From Fibrobacterota bacterium (GTDB lineage Bacteria > Fibrobacterota > Fibrobacteria > UBA5070): a stretch of DNA of 16,067 nt. The stretch is taken from positions 1 through 16,067 of the forward strand of contig JADKBN010000001.1 in NCBI GenBank assembly GCA_016715065.1, written 5' to 3'. Below are positions 8,936 to 16,067 of this stretch, one piece after another; the stretch's first letter is position 1; the number at the start of each line of letters is the position of its first letter. The translations under genes and the position numbers were made by a program. The notes below the pieces were generated by a model. That model saw only the letters and a list, made by a program, of their open reading frames with translations, did not search any database and was not told where the DNA came from.

Positions 8936-10309
8936 ATGGGGTCTCGCCATGGATTTTGCCTACTGGTGGCGATGGCGATGACACCAGGATACCTCGCCAC
9001 GCTGCGTATTCCCGCCTCGACTCGCGGTTGCTGTGGGAGGCGAGGACCCTTGGCCCGACTCAGGCTCACGGGATGGGTCTCGCCTCCAGGGTGAAAACTC
9101 GTTTTGCCGGAACAGGGGTCCGGGCGCGAATCAACACCTGGTCGAACCTGGTGGAACCTGACTTTGGACAATCGGCGCCAGGTTGCATTGCGTCCCTCTC
9201 GATCCGACACGCTGGTGCTGGCAACGGGCTTGACCGAAGGGACACATGGAGCCGCCTGGCCAAAACGGAACCGGAACTGTTCGTCGGCTCGGCGCGAGTG
9301 CATTGATGGATCATCGAGGCGCGAATCCCCGACTGTTGCCTCCGCCCAGCCAAACTGCATTGAGAAATCGAGTTCGTGGGCAATTCCACCACCTGCGGCT
9401 GGCGTCCATGCGCCGGATCCGCGGTGAAGGGATTCCGGGATTCACCGAAGACGCCGAAGCCACCGATGCGCGCCGGGCAGCGCGCGCGCGCTTATAGGTG
9501 CCGAGGTTCGAGTGGCTTTGGTATTCCGGCTACGGTGTCTTTCAGGACCCGCGCCTTGAGCCAAACACCCCTCCCGGGCATCTACGATTTGGCCGATCCC
9601 AACCAACCGGGTTGGGACCCATGCAGGTGGCATCCCCACATCGTTGGCGGCAAAACCTGGGAACGAACGAGATTATGCCCTGGGAATTCCCGATTCCGTG
9701 GCGTTTTCCAAGGCCTTGGCCGATTTTTTTTCTTGACCCAAACCTCATTGGAAGTCCATCCCGGAGTTTCCACCGCTCTGGTCCACGGCCATCGATGATG
9801 GCCGACGGGTTCCCTCCGAAACAGTGCCGGCAATCCCTTGTGCCGGCGAGCGCCACCAGTCTTCGAAACCGGATCGCCCGACTCGCCCAAACATGGCGCC
9901 GAAACCGGGGCGTAACGATCGATACCATTCTCCTACCTGAAACGCAGCAGGTGGGATGGGGCGGCGACTACCACCCGAACCTGGAGCAGAGCCGGACCAA
10001 CGGCCTGGTGAAGCCAGGCTGCGCCGCTTCCCAGGTGATCGAATCCGCCGTTCACTCAACCCTTCGTCACCTGCCTGTCCGATCATCAATCGCTGGTCGT
10101 GGGCGGGGTAAAAGCCCTGGGTATTGACCCATCTGCGATCTCCGCACGCACCATCGCCCGACTCTCCGGGGAAATGGGATAGGTTCTCTCCAATCGATCC
10201 CGATTCCGGCAGGGTCCCATTTCTGCACATTGACCGGATGGCAGGCGCCAATCTTTCGGGTTTTCCGGCGGGGAACCACTTTTGTCTCAAATGGCGGCAT
10301 TTGGCTTGA
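8936..10309 (+). CDS. Second secreted CE2-like SGNH esterase (heavily frameshifted)
   Basis: Same architecture as the esterase at 6051, readable only by switching frames. The ATG at 8936 has GGAG 9 nt upstream and opens a signal peptide (MGSRHGFCLLVAMAMTPGYLA); an ATG at 8917 behind AGAGG is the alternative. Jelly-roll pieces: YSRLDSRLLWEART, VKTRFAGTGVRARINTWSNL, DTLVLATGLTEGTH. SGNH pieces: nucleophile Ser in EFVGNSTTCG (codon 9385-9387), LGTN followed by DYALGIPDSVAFSKA (9657-9720), VHGPSMMADGFPP, and GGDYHPNLEQSRTNG with Asp 9966-9968 and His 9972-9974. A tail-like piece (DRMAGANLSGFPAGNHF, near 10225-10280) matches the position of the first esterase's tail. The end is uncertain: TGA at 10307 is used, TAA at 10377 is possible. 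The Ser, Asp and His survive despite many indels, so I treat it as a gene in poor sequence, though a true pseudogene cannot be excluded. Confidence 0.72.
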
Positions 10310-10477
10310 CTCCGGTCTTTGAGGGCGATCCCCTGTATCCTGGAGAACCCGTTTTGGCACAGGTGCGAAATCCCTGTAAAGGAAATCATCCTTTCCGTCC
10401 ACTGTGGCGACATATTCCAGTGCCATCCAACACCGCGGGTTTAACCGCGACCCTTGTTCGCCCATAGAGAATCATCC
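10310..10477. other. Gap between the second esterase and the cellulase
   Basis: About 170 bases with mixed codon character in every frame. It may include the last residues of the esterase tail. I see no convincing promoter, only a weak purine stretch (AGAGA, 10466-10470) before the next ATG. Confidence 0.35.
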
Positions 10478-12108
10478 ATGCACGGCTTCCTTCGCTCTGG
10501 CCTTCTACCGATCCCGCAATCGCCTACATGGCCAACGCCGGGACGTTTCCACCCACGGCGCTCTGAAGGTGGCCAACGCCAAGCTCGCCAACGCCGCCGG
10601 CACCATCCAGTTGGCGGGATGAGTCGGTGCCTGGCCGCTGTGGGGCGACGAAGTTCAACTTCAACAGCGGCTCCGTTGTTCCCCACCGCCAAGTTGGGGC
10701 GCCAGCATCGTGCGTGTCCCCATGGCAGGGGCAACGGCTCCGGAAGCCTCTACACAGGCAACACCGGTCTCAAAGCCGCCGTGGACGCCGCCATCGCCAA
10801 CGACGATATGCGTGATCATCGACTATGCACGTGGAGCAAGACGCCCCGCAAGGACAAAGGCGATCGCCTTCTTCGCCGACATGGCCAAGACCTACGGCGA
10901 TAAGCCACGCGGGATGTTCGGATCTGGAACGAACCCGCCGAGTAGGCCGGTTGGAGCTGGATGTGCGTTCGTATGCCATCGACTGGTGGCGGAGATCCGC
11001 AAGTGACGGCTGGAACGATGATCATCGTCGGATCCCCGACTGGTCGAAGGCGGTGGACCAGGCCTCGCCAATCCGGTCCCAGGCGAAAACATCGCCTGCA
11101 CCTTCCACTTCTACGCCTGCACGGCGCCACCTACCGCACCAGGTCTCCGCAACGCCTCCAGCAAGATCGCGATCACATACACCGGAGTGGGGCACCACCC
11201 GAGGGTCCGGTGGCGGCAGCGTGCATCTCCGAAACCGACGCATGGCTGCACTTGGCCGGCAGAGGATCCGCTGGGCCAACTGATCACTTTCTGACAAGGC
11301 GGAATCTTCCGCCGGCTCACCGGGTAAGCGCCTCCACCAACGGCGGGCTGGAACGACGGCAACCTCACCGCTTCCGGCACGTGCGTATTGCGAAAGGAAA
11401 GATCGGCGAAGTCGCGAAACCCTGGGCCGCCATGCCACCACGCCGGTCACGCCCGTGGATCCCGTCGTACCTGTCACCACCCAAGGTCGATACCGTGGCG
11501 GTTCCCGGGAAGATCGAGGCGGAGAAGGCCTACCCCTTCCACCGACACCGAGATCGAGATTCTCCACCGACGCCGGTGGCGGATCGGCGCTGGGCTACAC
11601 CGCCAGCGGTTCGGCCGAATACACCATCAAGTTTCGACCTTGACAGGGAAACGTCGTCATCCGTTCCCGGGAAGCTACCCGAGAACGGGACCAAGAATTC
11701 CAAGCTCACAACAACCTGATCGCGACCTCTCGGTGGAGAACACCGGTGGATGGCAGACCTGGCACCAGGAGACCAAGGCCCGGATCGACAACGGCGCCAC
11801 CGCCAGAAAAACTGCAGATCCAGTGGACAGGCGCGGTGAACCTCAACTGGGTGGAGATCGTCTCGAGCAATCCAGCGTGTCCACCAGCGCTTCCAGCCGG
11901 ATTCAAGGTGGCCGCAGGGCCGGGTGGCTGGTTGACCTGCCCAGAGCCCGTGAACGCTGGTGGTTTCCGACCTCCAGGGCCGTGTTCTCGTCCGGGGAGT
12001 CGGTGGTGGAAAAGAGGTCAAGCGCGAATCGGGCCAGCGCAAACGCACGCGTGAAGCGCCTGGAGTCTGGACGGAACCGGCTCGACCCGGCGGTTTCCCG
12101 GGACCTGA
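10478..12108 (+). CDS. Secreted GH5 endoglucanase with CBM6-like module and sorting-like tail (heavily frameshifted)
   Basis: Reassembled over all three frames. From ATG 10478: an export-signal-like start, then THGALKVANAKLANAAGT and QLAGMS (GH5 N-terminus), ASIVRVPMAGAT, GLKAAVDAAIAND, and the acid/base Glu in WNEP (Glu codon 10931-10933). ENIACTFHFYACTA and the nucleophile Glu in EWGTT (codon 11185-11187) follow, then the SWANW-type segment and KAESSA. These motifs fit GH5 subfamily 2 cellulases, which hydrolyse internal beta-1,4-glucan bonds. A Pro/Val/Thr linker (PVTPVDPVVPVTT, about 11440-11480) leads to a CBM6-like domain: KIEAEKAYP, GSALGYTASGSAEYTIK, VENTGGWQTW, GAVNLNWVEIVSS (to about 11865). 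A tail with VVSDLQGRVLVRG (about 11965-11995) ends AWSLDGTGSTRRFPGT at TGA 12106-12108. Domain calls are firm from motifs; exact protein sequence is not recoverable by eye. Confidence 0.82.
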
Positions 12109-12112
12109 TCGG

Positions 12113-12775
12113 ACTCGGGGCCCCCACTTGGTGGCTTGATACCTGATGTTGTCGTAGCCGAACTGTTTGGCGGAGTAGATGCCACCGAACTCTTCACCAG
12201 GTAGGATTGGACCTTGGCTGGGAGCGCGAAGTAGGCGGCATCGCCCCAGGAGCGTTCCGTTGTCCAACGTACCGGTGATCGCGTCGAACGAAGACCTTGC
12301 GCCCTTGTGCACGATCACTGTCCTCATGCGCCCACTCAGGGATCCCCGTCGTAGCCACCATTGCCATCCTTTTCGCAAAACCGGAAGACCACGATGGGAT
12401 CCACCAATCCGTCTCCGTCAATATCGACATCCAGGAGCTTGGGAAACGGAAGTACCCACCCGCTTCGGAGGTGGTGGAGGTTGCCCGCACCGTGGTGGAG
12501 ATCACGGGGCTGCGGGTGGGGATCTTGACGATCTGGGGCTCCAGCACGTTGGAAAGCGGCGCCTTCCCGGGAACCCGTCCAGCTTCTCCGTGAGAATTTG
12601 GCCTGGTAGGATCCGGATTTGTCCGTGAAGCGGTAGGTCTTCACGGGCTCATATGGTAATCTTCAAGCCAGGCCAATCCCGCGGCGTCGAGGCCCTTGCA
12701 CGGCTGGGAGCGGCGGCCGATGCCAGGAAATCTAGGGAAAAGGCCAGGCAGAGAGCGGCTCGGGGGCAAAAGCAA
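12113..12775 (-). CDS. Putative secreted protein with Asp-rich DxDxDG loop (unknown function, frameshifted)
   Basis: Read over several frames on the minus strand: KTYRFTDKSGSYQAKFSR, LSNVLEPQIVKIPTRSPV, AGGYFRF, PKLLDVDIDGDGLVDPIVVF, FCEKDGNGGYDGDP, RTVIVHKGARSSFDAITGTL, DAAYFALPAKVQSYL and SAKQFGYDNIRYQATKWG. DVDIDGDGLVDPIVVF matches the calcium-binding loops of FG-GAP-like and dockerin-like proteins. The family as a whole resembles small exported proteins of Gram-negative bacteria that combine a TDKSG start with a DxDGDG core; I know no function for them. The N-terminus is uncertain: a TTG at 12775 has GAGGAAG 7 nt upstream, and a signal-like hydrophobic stretch (ALCLAFSLDFLASAAA) follows in another frame. 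No clean stop is visible near 12113, where it would converge on the cellulase gene. Confidence 0.6.
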
Positions 12776-12855
12776 TCTGAGGCTTCCTCGAGAGGAATGA
12801 AGGAGTACCAAGGTACTTGTCCTCCCGCCTTCTTCAGGTTGTTCCGTGCGGCGCC

Positions 12856-14440
12856 TCAAATCCCCAGTTGATCCAGCCTTCCGTTCGCGCCCTGGATGCG
12901 AATCACTTTCTGAACGCCCAGCTGGCGCAGTCGCTTCCACGCACCTTCGCGTAGGTCCCCTGCGGCGATCACCGAACCATCCAGCCCGCAGCAACGCCAC
13001 CGACCCGATGGACCGTCGTTTGATTCCACACGAACATTCCTGCCCATGCGGCGGAATCTTGCAGGTCTCGGCCAGCGGCGACAATTCCCGTCCCGGTATC
13101 GGAGCCAACCAAGCCGAGTCCTCCGTGCGAACATCCCGGATGATTCCGCAGATGTCGTGCCACAGCCCGAACGGACCGTCGGCTCGCGCTTTGAGGTCAG
13201 TCCAACCGCGTACCAACGCTCCAATCGAATGGCAGCGCTATCGTGCCTACTGAGAAGCGTAACGAGCACGGGAAAACCAAGTGGCGTAGGCGTTCGTTTC
13301 TCTTATAAGTTCGGGAGACGTGGTCGTAGCGGACCTGGATCTGGGAGTCCACCCGGTTGGTCAGGATCAGGACTCCGCCAGAAAGATCGAGGTGCAGGTC
13401 GCTGGCCGTCCAGATGGTTGTCCGGCTCCGCAAAACGGATTCCGTCCCCCCCAAGTCCTCCGCGTGCGCCAAGTCAACAGGTCACGCCAGCGCAGAAATC
13501 AAACAAAATGATGGGAAGTAAAGCCGGAGGCCAGTTGTATGCGTTGTAGGTGAGTCCTGTCCTTCGATGTAGCTGGAATCCGCATTGGGTATTCGTGGTT
13601 TCGGCCCATTCTCCGCACTCACGCCGCCCAGGTACGGAGACAGGGCAACCCACTCCTTGTGTTAGCGTTTCGCCTCGCGAACCAGCGAATCGGAAAGTTT
13701 GGGCTGGGTGCGCGACAGCGCCACTCCACCAACGCCATGTAGAGGTTGGTCGCTGCCCGGCGATTCAACAGCTACCACTGCGAGATGTGTTGGCGATCGA
13801 GTCGCCTGGAATGTGGTGGTCATTCCCAGGCCAGTTTAGAAGCAGCGCCATTCCTTTGCGCAGAGAATGGTCTTCTTGTTCACGATTGGGAAAGTTAAAT
13901 TTCAGAACAGTTAAGTATTTGCCACAAAATGAACCTCGACCTGGACGCGAACCAGTGCTCAAGCTGTCCCGCTGCACGGGCGTCGCTTGTTCCCGCACCC
14001 GCAGATAAGCGGAAACCGCCCTCGCCAGCCAGGGCATCTCCAGAAGAATCCGTCGATCTTGCCTCAAGTGGGCACCGCTCCCCTGCGAGCACCAGCTCGG
14101 GATCAGGGAGCCGGGCCCGGATATCCCAGTAGCTCTTTTGGGCACAGGCCAACAGCCAAGGAATGGTCTTGGGGCCAAGGTCAGTGAGGTCACGGCGTTG
14201 GGGTCACGGCATTCTTGAGCGCAGGAGCGGTGAGTGTTGGCCAGGCTCAGATCGCGCACCGCCAACGGGTAATGTCCACGGGCTGGGCGTGGGATTACCA
14301 GCGACAGAAAGCAAAGGTAACCCTATGGGCAACGCGGTCGGGGCGCATCGAGTTCACCGGGTTTGAAGCAGGATCCGGCGTCATATCAATGATACAACTG
14401 GGACTTCCTTGGACGCACGGAGACGTTTGAATACCTTCTA
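12856..14440 (-). CDS. Unassigned coding region, probably a secreted protein with sorting-like C-terminal tail (heavily frameshifted)
   Basis: I cannot name this product. The clearest part is the C-terminus, where VRVESNDGPSGR, LDGSVIAAGDLREG and LGVQKVIRIQGANG end at TGA 12858-12856; its beta-hairpin pattern matches the tails of the neighbouring secreted enzymes. Further upstream come GSDTGTGIVAAGRDLQDSAA and AWAGMFVWNQT (about 13020-13110), LHLDLSGGVLILTNRVDSQI (about 13350-13400, beta-like), KEWVALSPYLGGVSAENG, and helix-rich pieces TIPWLLACAQKSYWDIRARL (about 14105-14165) and MALLLNWPGNDHHIPGDS (about 13810-13860). A helical N-terminal half followed by a beta-rich part would suit an (alpha/alpha)-toroid polysaccharide lyase or glycosidase, but I see no diagnostic motif. 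It may be more than one gene. The 5' end is a guess. Confidence 0.4.
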
Positions 14441-14502
14441 GAAATCCCGTTATCGAGGTTGAGATCACTCGTTGAGAAATGGTCCCACCATGATCTGCGC
14501 CC

Positions 14503-16067
14503 ATGTTGCTTTCCCTTCTGCTTCCGTTCGCCTGCGCCCCCGCTTCCACGGTTCGCGAGATCTCCTCGCGCTCAGATTCCATCCGGTCTCCGCACGCTTG
14601 CAAGGACACCATCCACTCAACTGTTGGCAGCCTCCTTCCTCGATCCGATGGACAGGCGGGGCGAGGATACCCCCCTCCGTATCGTGGAGACCTGGAAAAA
14701 CTCTCGTGACCTGGGAGCATCTGAGGAATCCTCCCAAGGCAGCGATCTGTATCTGGTGGATTCCCAGGGCCTGGCCTTCCACTCACTCCTGTGCCCGGAT
14801 TGCCAACGACGACCGGATCAGGAGATTTTTTAGTGGATCATTGGCTGTACCCGCAGTCCACATGGCGCCATCACCTGTTCCAGCGTGGGTTTGTCCGACC
14901 TCCCGCTTTGCGGCGATCACGAAGCGATTCATTGGCGAACATCGCCGATCGCATTTTTTTGGGAGGAGGCGTAGAGGAGCATCTCCGCGACACCCTTGCC
15001 AGGGCAATCGGTCTTCCGAAGGGATTTTCCGTTGTTCCGCTAACCCTCACGGCCATCAGGACCAGCTACCCCAATCCACCGCCCGCGGGATCATCGACCA
15101 CCTCGCGCCGTGGATGGATCTTCGCACGGATTCCGCATACGATGTCCTTGCCCTGGAAAGCCATGCCTGTGGGGAAGCGAAGCCGGCGTACCTCCTGGCG
15201 CAGACGTATTCCGGGAAGGCTGCGGCTCACCCTCGTGCGACACGACGACTCCTGCGTTTCGCCGTGGTCCGCAGAGACCTCCAACGGGATGGAAACGGAA
15301 CGATTGCTGGTTCCAGGCACCCATCACGCCTCCACCTGGATCCGCACCGCCGGACAGATCGACGCGATCTACCCATTTTTGTCGAGGACTCAGCCATTGG
15401 TAGATCCGATTCGCTGGCAAGTCGGCTTTCGCGTTCATTCCCGCGGCACGACCCGCAGGAGGTCTTCCGTATCCGCAGGGTTCGGCGGATGCGGCCGTGC
15501 AGCGGCGCATCCGGAGGCCATCGATGAAGCGATCCGTCTCAGGAAATGCATCCGGTCGGAGGCCAGCCCCATTCCCGAACTGACCCGCCTCGTGCGATCC
15601 ACCGCCCCGCTTCCGGCGCGGAGTTCTCGATCTGTCCGGATACGCGTGGGACATTGTTTGTCCAACATCTCGCCACGACCACCCGGAGTTTCGAGCAGAG
15701 GATCTACGCCACCACCACAGGAATGGAACTTGTGCAGACGTTGCGCAAAGGACGTCCGGCACCACGGTCCGACGTCGCCTTTTCCGGTTCAGAAACACCA
15801 TCGCCTCCCTGGAATCTCGGCGTCCCATCAGCAAAAAACGCCCAGCTTTTTCCAGCCAACCCGTTCGCCGATCGATACCGGGGATTGGGGTCCGGATCGG
15901 GGAAATTCCGCCTTCCTCGCCTCCCTCCCGAACTTTCCGCGTGAGCCATCGCCTTGGATGGATTCACTCTTTCTGGAGGCCAATCCCGAGTCAGCTCGGA
16001 GCTTCCGCAAAAGCGCACGACCGTCGGACCTTGGAACGTCACCGATCTGCGCCTGGATTCCGTTCAG
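14503..16067 (+). CDS. Unrecognised candidate exported protein, incomplete at right edge (heavily frameshifted)
   Basis: An ATG at 14503 opens MLLSLLLPFACAPAS, a short signal-peptide-like sequence, but no good ribosome binding site precedes it. Coding-like pieces in changing frames follow: LDPMDRRGEDTPLRIVETWK (about 14640-14700), ANIADRIFLGGGVEEHLRDT (about 14936-14995), ARAIGLPKGFSVVPLTL, APWMDLRTDSAYDVLALES (about 15105-15160), LRLTLVRHDDSC, TWIRTAGQIDAIYPFLSRTQ (about 15335-15395), AIDEAIRLRKCIRSEASPI and DSLFLEANPESARSF near the right end. I recognise no family. Other readings, including a minus-strand gene, are not excluded. Its place beside the cellulase and esterases makes an exported role plausible only by context. 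Confidence 0.3.

Noticed and set aside
8936..12108. Calling the second esterase and the cellulase decayed pseudogenes.
   Set aside because: Catalytic Ser, Asp, His and both GH5 Glu residues are preserved, and the same kind of indel affects unrelated genes in the window, which fits sequencing error better.
14215..14430. Plus-strand frame containing GWAWDYQRQKAKVTLWATRS, which looks protein-like.
   Set aside because: It has no start signal or family match, and the minus strand here continues the coding-like pieces of the unassigned gene; evidence is balanced, so it is not called.
1..16067. CRISPR arrays, tRNA or rRNA genes, transposases, phage genes.
   Set aside because: No regular repeat-spacer pattern, tRNA arm signature, transposase motif or phage structural motif was seen while reading both strands.

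Overview
The window is GC-rich bacterial DNA holding a signal-transduction operon on the minus strand (left third) and secreted plant-polysaccharide-degrading enzymes, mostly on the plus strand (centre and right). Two SGNH esterases of CE2 type, a GH5 cellulase with a CBM6-like module, beta-rich C-terminal tails resembling secretion/sorting domains, and a DUF4143 ATPase together suggest a Gram-negative fibre degrader. My best guess is Fibrobacterota or a relative, inferred from gene content only.

Layout. Positions 1-5871 (minus), in transcription order: a membrane histidine kinase (5871-4515); a PAS-containing chemoreceptor (4415-2562); a hybrid kinase with a receiver domain (2542-1022); and a receiver-PAS-PAS protein (1025 to the left edge, incomplete). 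Gaps are 99 nt, 19 nt and an ATGA overlap, so this is probably one operon. Positions 6051-7393 (plus): first CE2-like esterase. Positions 8680-7408 (minus): AAA/DUF4143 ATPase, converging on the esterase and preceded by a perfect 9-bp inverted repeat. About 8936-10309 (plus): second CE2-like esterase. Positions 10478-12108 (plus): GH5-CBM6-tail protein. About 12775-12113 (minus): a secreted protein with an Asp-rich DxDxDG loop. About 14440-12856 (minus): an unassigned coding region ending in a sorting-like tail. From 14503 to the right edge (plus): a weak, unrecognised candidate for an exported protein.

Nearly every gene except the chemoreceptor is broken by one- or two-base frameshifts. Many fall in short homopolymers, and restoring one base rebuilds a textbook motif (MDTHLRVASLERR in the receiver protein, GVRQVGKTT in the ATPase). 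Frameshift density rises to the right, while catalytic residues of the esterases and cellulase are still readable. I read this mainly as poor consensus sequence, not gene decay, so coordinates right of about 8700 are approximate and several products were pieced together by eye across frames.

Function. The esterases would remove acetyl groups from hemicellulose while the GH5-CBM6 enzyme cuts beta-glucan chains, a coherent extracellular module. The left operon joins a chemoreceptor to two kinases and a receiver-PAS output protein, with no CheA or CheW visible. No tRNA, rRNA, CRISPR array or transposase was seen.
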